DNA from: Acidimicrobiaceae bacterium | GTDB taxonomy: Bacteria; Actinomycetota; Acidimicrobiia; Acidimicrobiales; RAAP-2 | Direction: 5' to 3' | Assembly (NCBI GenBank): GCA_003161575.1 | Contig: PMOE01000059.1 | Coordinates: 165,439 to 210,085 of the forward strand | Length of the DNA: 44,647 nt | Shown here: positions 1 to 8,327 of the stretch, in pieces | Layout: each line of letters begins with the position of its first letter | Position numbering within the stretch: the first letter of the stretch is position 1 | Program-made: the position numbers and the translations under genes | Notes under the pieces: generated by a model | The model's input: the letters and a program-made list of their open reading frames with translations, nothing else | What the model was told of the DNA's origin: nothing | Database searches by the model: none

Positions 1-219
1 TACGCCTTCGGCGACGCCACCTCCCACGGGTCGCTCCCGGGCCTGGGGATCACGGTGAGCAACATCGTGAGCATCGTGCCCACCCCCGACGGCGGGGGCT
101 ACTGGCTCATCGGCTCAGACGGCGGGGTCTTCGCCTTCGGCGACGCCACGTCCCAGGGTTCGCTGCCCGGGGTGGGGGTCCACGTAAACAACGTGGTCGG
201 GGCGGTGCCGACCGGATAG
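1..219 (+). CDS. C-terminal end of a large secreted repeat protein (Acidimicrobiia-type GGVFAFGDA repeats)
   Basis: The window opens inside this gene; frame 1 runs to a TAG at 217-219. About two copies of a roughly 40-50-residue repeat are visible, each with a core like GGVFAFGDATSQGSLPG followed by a spacer and PTPDGGGYWLIGSD. Such Gly/Phe/Asp-rich repeats are known from very large, secreted or cell-wall-associated proteins of Acidimicrobiia, usually as a beta-propeller-like C-terminal region; their role is not established. No catalytic motif can be seen in the 72 codons present. The start and any N-terminal domain lie outside the window. The call as a repeat protein is firm; cell-surface location is inferred from the family. 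Confidence 0.85.
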   Translation, partial: YAFGDATSHGSLPGLGITVSNIVSIVPTPDGGGYWLIGSDGGVFAFGDATSQGSLPGVGVHVNNVVGAVPTG

Positions 220-584
220 AGCCGGGGGCTTGGACGCCAAGAGTCTCGGGAACGGCGCCGGGAAGCAAGTCCCTCCGTGCCCTGCAGGTCGGTGCTCGGC
301 CGCACCGGCGCTCGGTCCATTGCGCCCTGGAGCGCCGCTGTGCGCGGAGGCTCCCGCCGTTTCGCGGTGCTTCCCACTCTGTCCTCTCGGTCGCAGATGC
401 GCTGCAAAGGACTAGAACTGCGGACAGCACCCTGCCAGGATCTGATTCAGCTGATGCAGGCAAGATCAGCATGTGCGGCCTTCGGGTCCAAAGCCCGAAG
501 GTCAGAATCTGCCTAGCTGCTTGCGCGCCTCCGCTGAACGGCCAGTCAGTCTGTCGCTGTGACCCATTTTGGGGCCGGCGAGCG
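220..584. other. Convergent intergenic region
   Basis: This lies between the end of the repeat-protein gene and the end of the minus-strand gene at 585. Short open frames exist on both strands, but none has a convincing start or protein-like composition. The only clear element is the hairpin at 479-501, described separately. Confidence 0.6.
479..501. terminator. Hairpin CCTTCGGG-N7-CCCGAAGG at a convergent junction
   Basis: An 8-bp perfect stem (479-486 with 494-501) encloses a 7-nt loop (TCCAAAG). No T-run follows on either strand. It lies between two genes that end toward each other, so it probably serves as a bidirectional terminator. It is the first of six similar hairpins in this window. 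Confidence 0.6.
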
Positions 585-1133
585 TCATTGTTTCGGACCA
601 ACGCAATCAGTGAACCAGCTCAACTTTCCGTTCTTGGTCTGACTGAGGTGGACCACCACCGGTACGGGTTGGCCGTCGTGGGTGAAGGTGACCTTGGCGG
701 TGATGGTGTCGGGGATCACACTCGCTCGGCCGGCGGCACGGTAGGAATAGTCCGCCGGGGGGCTCGTGGACTGCACACTGAAGGCCGCCGTCGGGTCGGT
801 GTAGGTGGCCACTGCCGCACGACACGAGCTTTCGCCGTAGCGGGCGATCACCGCCGGATTGAGCGCGGAGACCATGAAGTCCACGTTGCCGGTCCGCATC
901 GCCGAGGCCAGATCGTCCAAGAACCCCGCTGCGGTCTGCGTCGGGGCCGACGTGGAAGAGGCCACCGATGTCGAGACGGTCCGATGGGTCGTCTTCCCAA
1001 TGGTGCCGAGGGTCAGCACGAGGCTCACGACCACCAGCAGGGCGCCGACCGCCATCAGCACATGGCCCGTGAGGCCGCCGGCTTCAGAGCGGCGATGCGG
1101 ACGGATGTCCGAAGGTACGCGCGCCGGAGTCAC
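585..1133 (-). CDS. Small single-pass membrane or secreted protein, unknown function
   Basis: A 182-aa protein starting at GTG (1131-1133), 3 nt after the stop of the gene at 1137, so the two are probably cotranscribed. A basic N-terminus is followed by one strong hydrophobic segment at about residues 22-43 (VLMAVGALLVVVSLVLTL), then a Thr/Ser-rich linker. The extracytoplasmic domain of about 120 residues has two cysteines (near SSCRAAV and in the C-terminal TDCVG), which could form a disulphide. The size and a region like DDLASAMRTGNVDFMVSAL resemble small NTF2-like or lipoprotein-type extracellular domains, but I do not recognise a family. Probably anchored with its C-terminus outside the cell. 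Confidence 0.65.
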   Translation of the reverse strand: MTPARVPSDIRPHRRSEAGGLTGHVLMAVGALLVVVSLVLTLGTIGKTTHRTVSTSVASSTSAPTQTAAGFLDDLASAMRTGNVDFMVSALNPAVIARYGESSCRAAVATYTDPTAAFSVQSTSPPADYSYRAAGRASVIPDTITAKVTFTHDGQPVPVVVHLSQTKNGKLSWFTDCVGPKQ

Positions 1134-1136
1134 GGC

Positions 1137-3167
1137 TCAGCCGATCTCGATCCGAGGTGGTTCATCCGAAGGTGGTTCATTTGGCGGTTGACTCTGGGGC
1201 CGAGGGTCCGTACCGGTGGGATCAGTCAGTTCCCCCCATTCCCGTGGGTGGCTGAAGTAGTAGTCCCAGTACTGGCGCGACGAGGTGTCGGTGGGGACCG
1301 GCGGTTCGGGGGCCGGGTCTGGTTCGTTCTCTAGCGACGAGAGGTACGCCCGGTAGGCATCCTCGGCACCGGCGAGGCATTCGGCGAGCCGCTTCTCGGC
1401 CACTTCGAGGTTGATCCGGGCCGCGCCCTGACGGGTGGCGGCCGCCGTCAACGCCTCATAAGTCGACGGACCCTTCCCGCCGGGGGTCCCGGGAGTTGGG
1501 GTCGCCCCGGCGGCGTTGTTCGCATGCTCGGCTGCGTCGAGCGTCGCTTTGGCCGCGTCGAACTCTTCTTGAGCGGCGACGAGAGCCGCCTGAGCCGGGT
1601 CGCAGTTCTTCATGTACTTGACGTGCAGGTTCTGCCGCCAGTAGCCGTCATGGTCGATCCGCAGCATTTCGCGATCAGCGTCGATCGGGTCCTCTTCGGG
1701 GTCTTCGGGGTCGCCCTCGTCTTGTTCTCCCGCTGCCTCTGCCCCGGTGCTCCCTCGCCGTCTGGTCACCAACAGTCCAGCGGCGACCAGCAGCGCGCCG
1801 ACGGTACCGAGCCAGCTCCACGAGGGCACCGAGACCGTCGACGTGGTGGTGGCTGTGGTGGTCGTGACGACGGTCGGAGATGGTGTGGCGCTCCTGGCTG
1901 GTGGAGCCGGAGGAGTGGTGGCGCCGGCGCTGACGCAGGGTTGGGTGTCGGATGTGACGGTGAACGGGAAGAGCCCGGCCACCGGACCGAGGGCGATGGG
2001 TGTGCCGTCGGACCCCGTCAGGTTGAAAGGTCCGTAGGAGCCGAACGCCGTGATGGTGAAGGGGATCGTCCCGGTGCCGTTGGTGATCTGGCCCGATCCG
2101 GAGATCGGTGCTCCGCCGGCGGAAGCCAGCGATCCGCTTACGTCCTCGTTCACGTCGGAGCCGGTGACGACCTCTACGTTGATGAGGCTCGTGGCGCCCT
2201 GGCCCACGACACAGACCGAGCCGCCGACGACCATGGGCGCAGCGGGCGTCGGCGTCGGTGGAGCCGCCGGGACGTGCGTGACCGTCCCGGTGAGCACCAT
2301 GGTGGTCGTCGAGTCCCCGTAAGAGGCGAGGCCGATGCCGAACGCCACCCCTCCCAGCGCGATCAGTCCGGCCGCCATGGCGCGAGCCACCGACGGTGAA
2401 CCGTTCGTGGCCGGGCCGCCGACCGCGCTGGAACCGGGCGGGAGGGAGGCGCCTTCATTCGGACACCCGGGCACGGGGAAGTAGACGTCTTGGGTTTGTG
2501 CGGGGTCGTACTTGGAGATGACATCGGGACCGACCTGGTCCCCACCCGGCATCGCCAACCGTTGGGTCCGGACCATGAGCTGATAGGTCGCCATGACAAC
2601 GCACTCGCCGGTTTGTCGGAGCGGGTATTGCAACTTCCAAAACACATCTCGCCTGATCTGGAAGGTGACGCCGTCCTCGGTTGTCTCGGCGTCAGCTTGG
2701 CGGAACCGAGCGGTTTGCGCCGGGTCGGGATCCTGATCGACCGGGGGCACGTACGTCTCGATGGAGCCCGCCCGTTCGGGGATCATCACTGGTTCGGCGT
2801 CCGGGCAACGGCGGATGAATCGGGTCGTCACCGGCAGGCGGTTGACGGTCTCTCCCACCAGGACACTTTTCCCGTGGAGCAACCAGTACTCCATGGTCGT
2901 CTCCGTGCAGACGTGCTGAACCCTCCACACCTCGCACCCGTTGGCCTCTACCAGATGGAGTTCGGGAGCCGGAATCTTGAGGTAGCCGCATTCGGTCGTG
3001 ACCTGTTTCTGGAGGATGGAACCGGCAGGGATCTTCCCGTCCGGAGTGAGATCAGACGGCTGGATCTCCCCGCCCGGGCGTGCGAGCTGCGGGAGGCTCA
3101 ACGAGTTGAAATCGAGGCCCATCGGTGGTGGGTTGTAGGGAGCGCCGATCGCCTCCCCCTGTGACAT
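1137..3167 (-). CDS. Two-pass membrane protein with cytoplasmic N- and C-terminal regions, unknown function
   Basis: The frame is open from 3314. ATG at 3167 is preferred because AAGGG lies 4 nt upstream and the extra 49 residues look non-coding; this gives 676 aa. Layout: a soluble N-terminal part (1-260, several cysteines), TM1 at about 261-283, a Thr/Pro/Gly-rich external segment with Thr tracts (about 284-450), TM2 at about 451-468 followed by TRRRG (cytoplasmic side by the positive-inside rule), an acidic stretch, then a predicted alpha-helical coiled coil (about 520-590, AALVAAQEEFDAAKATLD) and a Pro-rich tail. No signal peptide or enzyme motif is visible. It is followed 3 nt later by the gene at 1133 and is divergent from 3829-5553, whose product also has one membrane segment and a Cys-rich domain. 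Function unknown. Confidence 0.65.
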   Translation of the reverse strand: MSQGEAIGAPYNPPPMGLDFNSLSLPQLARPGGEIQPSDLTPDGKIPAGSILQKQVTTECGYLKIPAPELHLVEANGCEVWRVQHVCTETTMEYWLLHGKSVLVGETVNRLPVTTRFIRRCPDAEPVMIPERAGSIETYVPPVDQDPDPAQTARFRQADAETTEDGVTFQIRRDVFWKLQYPLRQTGECVVMATYQLMVRTQRLAMPGGDQVGPDVISKYDPAQTQDVYFPVPGCPNEGASLPPGSSAVGGPATNGSPSVARAMAAGLIALGGVAFGIGLASYGDSTTTMVLTGTVTHVPAAPPTPTPAAPMVVGGSVCVVGQGATSLINVEVVTGSDVNEDVSGSLASAGGAPISGSGQITNGTGTIPFTITAFGSYGPFNLTGSDGTPIALGPVAGLFPFTVTSDTQPCVSAGATTPPAPPARSATPSPTVVTTTTATTTSTVSVPSWSWLGTVGALLVAAGLLVTRRRGSTGAEAAGEQDEGDPEDPEEDPIDADREMLRIDHDGYWRQNLHVKYMKNCDPAQAALVAAQEEFDAAKATLDAAEHANNAAGATPTPGTPGGKGPSTYEALTAAATRQGAARINLEVAEKRLAECLAGAEDAYRAYLSSLENEPDPAPEPPVPTDTSSRQYWDYYFSHPREWGELTDPTGTDPRPQSQPPNEPPSDEPPRIEIG

Positions 3168-3828
3168 CGGACCCTTGGTGGTCGTCCATTTGAAGAAGCT
3201 CTGGGGTAGTCCTTTAGGGTCCACGACGCCACCATTGCGAAGGGACCGACACAGCCAGCGGGTGACGCGCCGGTCCGAGGTACTGCCGCTTGCCTGATCG
3301 ACGGCAAGCACCACGCGCGACGATGTTCGGGGCGAGGTACTGGAGTGGACCCGCCATCACGTCCCGCCTTTGTATCGACGACGGTCCGAGCGCCCGGACC
3401 GTCCCACCGACCGATCACATTAGTGAAGAGGCCATGAGGGTGCTCGGAAGACGACGGGGGTGGCGACGATCAGGGACAGATCAGGCAGTCGCTCGCTCGG
3501 TCTGTCTCTCGAAGCCCGACCACGTTGTGACCGGTCCAAGGCATGAGATCGCCCCCGACCGCCGAATCTCCAGAAGGACCGGGATCCGGATCCCTCGTCC
3601 TGGTAGCGTTTTGGCGAGCGTGCGGCCCCCCTCAGGGAAGGGCGCCGACGACGTGACGGCGGAACACCAGGGGCGCTGCGCTCGGCCGCGGGTGGCGCCT
3701 GCAAGGGCGGGGAAGGTCGATGGCATGAGTCGCGTGAGTTACCACCACTTCTCGGTCACCGGACCTCCGACCCGTTCGGTGATGCGGACGGTCTTGGTCC
3801 GCTGGGGACGATCCCTCGGTCCCAAGTC
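3168..3828. other. Divergent intergenic region
   Basis: This separates the minus-strand gene starting at 3167 from the plus-strand gene starting at 3829 and should hold both promoters. I see no clear -10/-35 pair, RNA gene or repeat. Short open frames on both strands (for example around 3290-3830) are rich in Arg/Pro and look like high-G+C noise. Confidence 0.5.
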
Positions 3829-5553
3829 GTGAGCCGCTTGTTTCGCCGGGAAATGGCGATGTTGGGGGCGGTCCTGCTGCTGGGCTTGGTCTTCGGTTCG
3901 GGAGAAGCGCAGGCTGCGCCCACGCCGACCACGAATCAGTGCGCCAACGGTTCGTGCTCCCTCAATGTCGGCGGCACGTTCGTCTGGCACGACAACAAAG
4001 GTTCGGTGTCCGGAAAATTCGCGGGCAGCCTGGTGCTATTTCCGAGGATCGCTCAAGCGTCGTGCACCGCAGTGGCCGACGCCGACACCTCGCGCCCTCA
4101 GACGGTCCCGACCCCCGGCGGTCCACCGCACCCTGGGCTGATCGTTCCGTTCCCGTTCACCGCACCAGGTCCTGGAAAGCCGTTGGCCGCGTACATCGAC
4201 ATCGCCAGCTACCACGGTCCGGGGACCTACACCGACGCATCCCTGGCGCACCAGACCTACGTCTATCCCGCCGGTAGTCAATTCGTGACCGCCCCCGCCG
4301 ACAGTCCCGGTGCGGGGTGGTCGGTCACCTTGGATCCGGACGGCTCAGGTCACCTGACGTACTCCGGCCCGGCGCAGCACACCGATCCACTCGTCCCGCC
4401 CTCGCCGATCCAGCTGAGCATGTCGTGGAACTGCGACGACATGGCAACCCCGCAGAGCGCCACGCCGGCCCCGGTCACCGCCACCACTTCGCCTGCCTCC
4501 GCCGTTCCGCCGCCAGCGACCTCGAAGGGCTCCGGCGTGAATCTGTGGCTGGTGTTCGTGCCCGTGCTCGGCGTCCTCCTCGTGCTACTTCTCCTGTTGG
4601 CGCTCATCCGCCGCCGCCTCCTCCTCCGCCCGCCCCCGCAGCCGCAGCCGTGCACCTGTCAGGTCACCTTCTCGGTCACCGGACCGACCCAGATCGGCGT
4701 AAGGGATTGTGCCCGGCGGGATCCTTGGGTCATCGATGGCGGAACACTCTCGGCGATCCTGACCGGCCACGAAATTGAGGGGCGCAATTTCAAGGCGGTC
4801 CCGGTCTTTGAATGCACAGGCGGCGGCACAACTGAAATCACCGGCGTGGAGTGGAGCGTCCAGCAACCTCACCCCTGGCAGCTGATCGTCACTTTCGTAG
4901 CCCACGTCGCCGTCAGCTGCCCGGACGGCACGGTGACCCAAACCCAGCAGACCGGAGAGACGGCCGTGGAGCTTGTTTCGCGAGCGTGCTGTGGGCCCGA
5001 TATCACAGAGGTCTATCTGAGGAGCATTAACACCTCGCTCGACCGTCTTCGTCTCGACCCTCCCCTTTCGTCGACCTATTTCATGGCCCGATGGGGCATC
5101 CGTATGGTCTGTCGTCCGTACGACCGGGGAGTCTTCAACGCGTTTGGCTGTCCCTCGAGCAAGGAGTGCGCCGACACGGTCACCATCGTCGGACGGTGCG
5201 TCGATTGTTACGTGACCGACAATTTCCTTTTCGGAGTCATGGCCGGTTGGGTGGACGTTTCCGTGGCGACCCTCGAGGCGATGGGGTGGGGAGCCAAGTT
5301 GACCAAAACCATCGACTTAGCCAAGGCCGATGTGGGAGTGGTACCCGGCCACGTGATTTCCGAGCAGCTGTGGCTCGTCGGCTACGCCTTTGGACGGAGT
5401 GCCCATCAGAACGCGGCCAGCGGCCGTACCTATCATCTTGATAGGGCGACACTGGATCAGTCTTTGCGGGTCGCCCCGAGCCGAGACGATTGCGGTGTCT
5501 GCGAAGAATCAGTGAGCGAATTCGCCATTGACTTCTCTAGCGCAGGCTGGTGA
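3829..5553 (+). CDS. Secreted-type membrane protein with Cys-rich cytoplasmic domain
   Basis: A 574-aa protein starting at GTG (3829). Residues 1-30 form a signal peptide (MSRLFRREMAMLGAVLLLGL ... AQA). An external domain of about 200 residues follows, then a Thr/Pro/Ala linker, a strong transmembrane segment (about 238-260) and an Arg-rich stop (IRRRLLLRPPPQ). The remaining 310 residues should be cytoplasmic and contain at least twelve cysteines, including CTC, RACCG, RCVDC and DDCGVC, suggesting metal binding. The part around DNFLFGVMAGWVDVS faintly recalls bacterial polymorphic-toxin type-44-like domains; that is only an impression. No partner gene follows; the next gene is convergent. Confidence 0.65.
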   Translation: MSRLFRREMAMLGAVLLLGLVFGSGEAQAAPTPTTNQCANGSCSLNVGGTFVWHDNKGSVSGKFAGSLVLFPRIAQASCTAVADADTSRPQTVPTPGGPPHPGLIVPFPFTAPGPGKPLAAYIDIASYHGPGTYTDASLAHQTYVYPAGSQFVTAPADSPGAGWSVTLDPDGSGHLTYSGPAQHTDPLVPPSPIQLSMSWNCDDMATPQSATPAPVTATTSPASAVPPPATSKGSGVNLWLVFVPVLGVLLVLLLLLALIRRRLLLRPPPQPQPCTCQVTFSVTGPTQIGVRDCARRDPWVIDGGTLSAILTGHEIEGRNFKAVPVFECTGGGTTEITGVEWSVQQPHPWQLIVTFVAHVAVSCPDGTVTQTQQTGETAVELVSRACCGPDITEVYLRSINTSLDRLRLDPPLSSTYFMARWGIRMVCRPYDRGVFNAFGCPSSKECADTVTIVGRCVDCYVTDNFLFGVMAGWVDVSVATLEAMGWGAKLTKTIDLAKADVGVVPGHVISEQLWLVGYAFGRSAHQNAASGRTYHLDRATLDQSLRVAPSRDDCGVCEESVSEFAIDFSSAGW

Positions 5554-5672
5554 GGGAGGGCCATCGCTCGGGCGGCGGCCCCGCCGGCTGGGCGCTCGAT
5601 GCGGTAGAAGTGGTACGACATGCCGAGGCTCTCGGCCATTCTGTTCGCACTCGGCCCATCAATCATCTTCAC

Positions 5673-5697
5673 ACCTTCGGGTTCAAAGCCCGAAGGT
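5673..5697. terminator. Hairpin ACCTTCGGG-N7-CCCGAAGGT at a convergent junction
   Basis: A 9-bp perfect stem (5673-5681 with 5689-5697) has a 7-nt loop TTCAAAG and no T-run. It sits between the end of 3829-5553 and the end of the interrupted desaturase-like gene (5761). This is the longest uninterrupted inner stem of the six related hairpins. Confidence 0.65.
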
Positions 5698-5760
5698 CGC
5701 CAGCTCCGTTCGGCCTACCACCCGAGCGTTCGGGCTGGCGTCGTTTAGGTCCCACAGATT

Positions 5761-6009
5761 CTACGAGTCTGTATGCAACGTTCTGCGAACCTCCTCGAAG
5801 TAGTCGCGAACGATCGTGGTCCCTTCAAACCCCGGCAGCGCGCTGAGCTTCGCATCAACGGAGAACAGTTCGCGCATCGCACCCTCGTCCCGGAGAACAG
5901 GGAGGAACACGCTGATCCAGCCCTGCTTTCCATATAGGTCTACGCCAGGGGGACGCCACGTGCGTTCAGTCGCTGCCCGGACTAGTGCCGTCATTCTGGG
6001 GCTACCGCT
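5761..6009 (-). pseudogene. 3' part of acyl-ACP desaturase-like gene, separated by IS21 insertion
   Basis: This is the C-terminal remainder of the gene whose 5' part is at 8328-9012. Reading across the removed element and one copy of the CGCT target duplication, frame is kept: codons ...KAVLS join to GSPRMTALVRAATERTW... and run to TAG at 5761-5763. About 82 residues of the former protein are here, including YGKQGWISVFLPVLRD. As it stands it lacks a promoter and the metal-binding helices, so it is very unlikely to be functional, although an internal ATG at 5992-5994 could give a 77-residue peptide. Confidence 0.8.
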
Positions 6010-6057
6010 TGCCCACGATCATTGAAACTCCCCAGAGGCGATCACTGAAACTCCCCA
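6010..6057 (+). repeat. Left terminal repeats of the IS21 element (two 18-bp copies)
   Basis: The tip TGCCCAC is followed by GATCATTGAAACTCCCCA and, 5 nt later, GATCACTGAAACTCCCCA. The copies differ at one position. They match the inverted pair at 8280-8327. Confidence 0.9.
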
Positions 6058-6154
6058 CCTGAGCGCCGGGTTGGGCCAGGGTCCACCACCGCGAGGTGGG
6101 CCCCTTCGAGGCTGGCGGTTCCTACGCCGACCAACCCGAAGGGACCCGCCCGTC

Positions 6155-7459
6155 ATGCTCACACAGGGAGAAGACGTGGAAGCACATGCATTGAAAGAAC
6201 GGGGTTGGTCGATCTCGGCCATCGCCCGACACCTCGGTCACGACCGAAAGACCGTCCGGGCCTATCTGAGCGGAGAGCACCAGCCGGGTCGCCGGCGCAG
6301 TTCCGCCGTTGACCCGCTGGCGGTGGTCGAAGAGTACGTTCGGCTCCGCTTCGCTGATGACTGCCACGTCTGGGCGAGCGCCCTCTATGACGAGGTCGTC
6401 CCCCTCGGCTACACACAGAGTTACCCGAGCTTCGTCCGCCAGATCCGGACGAAGGGGCTTCGCCCGCATTGTGAGGCGTGTCGGGGCGTGAAGGGCAGAG
6501 ACACCATCGAGATCGACCACCCCGCTGGCGAGGAGATCCAGTGGGACTGGTTCGAACGCCGAGGTGCCCCCTGGGGTGGCACCACCTACGTGCTGCTCGG
6601 CACGCTGCCGCATTCGGGCCGCATCCGTGGGGTGCTCTCAGAGCGGATGGATCAGGCCCACCTGATAGAAGCCATGGACAAGGTGATGCGCCGACTCGGT
6701 GGCACGGCCCACGTGTGGCGCACAGACCGTCTGGCGACGGTGATTGCGCCGGGGACCAGCGATGTCCAACCGAGCTTCGCCCCCGTCGCCAAGTACTACG
6801 GGGCGATCGTCGAGCCCTGCCCACCGAGGCGCGGGAACCGAAAGGGCTCGGTTGAGTCCTCGGTCCGCTTTTGTTCGGGGCGCTGGTGGCGCACCATGAC
6901 CGCCAGCGATCCCGAGTCCGCCCAGATCTCCCTCGACCGCTTCTTGGCCACGATCGGTGATGCTCGGCAACGCCGAGATGCAGACGGCGGGCGCACAACG
7001 GTTGGGGTTCTGGCCGACCAGGAGCCGCTTCGAGCCCTGCCACCGTCGCCTTACCCGGCCACGATCTGTGTCGAAAGAACGGTGGCCGACAACGCGACGG
7101 TCGCCTGGCGGGGCAACCGCTACTCGGTGCCACCGGGGCTCTGTGGTCATGTGCTCGAGGTCCGTCACCGCTTGTCGACCTCGACCCTCGAGATCCACAC
7201 CACCTCAGGGCACCTGCTCGTCACCCATTCGCTCGCACCAGCCGGTGCTGGCTCGATCCGGCGCACCCCCGAGCACCACCGGGCCCTTGAGGTCGCCGTC
7301 CTCACCGCCTTCAGCACCGCCCGGCCCTGTGACACAAAGGCTCATCGGCCGCCCGGACGCGAGGCCCTGGCCGAAGCGGCGCGCTTGATGGGCGCCGAAG
7401 GACACGACGTCACCGTCGACCTCGCCCGCTACGCCGAGCTGGTGGAGGCGACGGCGTGA
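6155..7459 (+). CDS. istA: IS21 family transposase IstA
   Basis: A 434-aa transposase, starting at ATG 6155; the open frame extends further upstream but that part overlaps the terminal-repeat region. An N-terminal helix-turn-helix (about residues 10-35, WSISAIARHLGHDRKTVRAY) binds the ends. The DDE integrase core follows: a first Asp near IQWDWFE, a second at VWRTDRL and a Glu in RKGSVESS. A C-terminal beta-barrel segment around WRGNRYSVPPG is typical of IstA. It catalyses strand transfer together with IstB. Its stop overlaps the istB start by 4 nt (GTGA), indicating translational coupling. The length fits the family and nothing suggests inactivation. Confidence 0.95.
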   Translation: MLTQGEDVEAHALKERGWSISAIARHLGHDRKTVRAYLSGEHQPGRRRSSAVDPLAVVEEYVRLRFADDCHVWASALYDEVVPLGYTQSYPSFVRQIRTKGLRPHCEACRGVKGRDTIEIDHPAGEEIQWDWFERRGAPWGGTTYVLLGTLPHSGRIRGVLSERMDQAHLIEAMDKVMRRLGGTAHVWRTDRLATVIAPGTSDVQPSFAPVAKYYGAIVEPCPPRRGNRKGSVESSVRFCSGRWWRTMTASDPESAQISLDRFLATIGDARQRRDADGGRTTVGVLADQEPLRALPPSPYPATICVERTVADNATVAWRGNRYSVPPGLCGHVLEVRHRLSTSTLEIHTTSGHLLVTHSLAPAGAGSIRRTPEHHRALEVAVLTAFSTARPCDTKAHRPPGREALAEAARLMGAEGHDVTVDLARYAELVEATA

Positions 7460-8247
7460 GTGAGGACTCGCTCTACCAGCAGCTGCGGAGCCACCTCGCC
7501 TACCTGCGTCTCAGCGCCGCCGCTGAGGCGTTGCCCGGTGAGCTCGACTACGCGAAGGCCCACAAACTCGGCCACACCGCCTTCCTCGAACGATTGCTCG
7601 GCGTCGAAGTGGATGCCACCGAGATCCGCCGCCGCTCGATTCTCGAGCGCTTCGCCCGGCTGCCTTCCCCCTGGCGCTTGGCGGACTTTGATTTCGACGC
7701 CCAGCCGGCGGTCGACCGCAATATGGTCAACGAGCTCGGCACATTGCGGTTCTTAGAAGACGCCACCAATGTCTTGTTCATCGGACCGCCCGGTGTCGGC
7801 AAGACCATGCTGGCGGTCGCACTCGCTCGGGCTTCGATCGACGCGGGCTATCGCACCTACTACACGACCGCGGCCGATCTGGTGGCCCGCTGCCACCGGG
7901 CCGCTCTCGAGGGGCGGTGGGCGACCACCATGCGCTTCTTCGCTGGTCCGCGGCTCCTGGTCATCGACGAGGTGGGCTATCTGCCCTTGGCCAACGAGGC
8001 CGCAGCCGCCCTCTTCCAGGTCATCACGACCAGATACCTGAAGAGCTCGACGGTGCTCACCACGAACCTCGGCGTCGGCTCTTGGGGAAAGATCTTCGAC
8101 GACCCAATGGTGGCCGCCGCCATGCTCGACCGGCTGCTGCACCGTTCCGTGGTCTTCAACATCGACGGCGACAGTTACCGGATGCGGGCCCACCGGGCCC
8201 GTTCGGAACGTCTCCGAGAGGGGGTGGCGGCTCGAGCAGAGAACTAG
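7456..8247 (+). CDS. istB: IS21 family transposition helper ATPase IstB
   Basis: A 263-aa AAA+ ATPase of the IstB/DnaC group. The Walker A motif GPPGVGKTML is at about residues 111-120 and the Walker B motif LLVIDEVGYLP about 60 residues later; a sensor-like TTN follows (STVLTTNL). The N-terminal helical region (SHLAYLRLSAAAEAL) is the part that contacts IstA or DNA in the family. IstB selects and bends target DNA and activates IstA. The start is GTG within the GTGA overlap with istA. It is full length, so the element may still be active. Confidence 0.95.
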   Translation: MSEDSLYQQLRSHLAYLRLSAAAEALPGELDYAKAHKLGHTAFLERLLGVEVDATEIRRRSILERFARLPSPWRLADFDFDAQPAVDRNMVNELGTLRFLEDATNVLFIGPPGVGKTMLAVALARASIDAGYRTYYTTAADLVARCHRAALEGRWATTMRFFAGPRLLVIDEVGYLPLANEAAAALFQVITTRYLKSSTVLTTNLGVGSWGKIFDDPMVAAAMLDRLLHRSVVFNIDGDSYRMRAHRARSERLREGVAARAEN

Positions 8248-8279
8248 TCTTTAGCTAACAACCCACCCCGGCGATCAAC

Positions 8280-8327
8280 TGGGGAGATTCGGTGATCGAG
8301 AGTGGGGAGTTTCGGTGATCGGCGGCA
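8280..8327 (-). repeat. Right terminal repeats of the IS21 element (two 18-bp copies)
   Basis: Read on the minus strand from the tip at 8327, TGCCGCC is followed by GATCACCGAAACTCCCCA and, 5 nt later, GATCACCGAATCTCCCCA. Spacing to the tip and pitch equal those at the left end. Confidence 0.9.

Larger units (their letters stand above)
6010..8327 (+). mobile_element. Complete IS21-family insertion sequence
   Basis: A 2318-bp element beginning TG (6010) and ending CA (8327). Each end carries two copies of an 18-bp repeat GATCAYTGAAACTCCCCA (6017-6034 and 6040-6057; inverted at 8280-8297 and 8303-8320), at 23-bp pitch and exactly 7 nt from each tip, as is usual for IS21 multiple terminal repeats. 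The flanks show a 4-bp direct repeat CGCT (6006-6009 and 8328-8331), within the target duplication range of the family. It encodes istA and istB in overlapping frames and looks intact and recently inserted, because the interrupted gene still has an open frame. The inner repeats may also serve as transposase sites and promoter region. Confidence 0.95.

Noticed and set aside
471-1334. 287-codon plus-strand frame
   Set aside because: It lies opposite two better-supported minus-strand genes and its product is Arg/Gly/His-rich without any domain.
6159-7133. 324-codon minus-strand frame opposite istA
   Set aside because: Antisense to a full-length transposase; composition rich in Arg, Pro and Ser as expected for a shadow frame.
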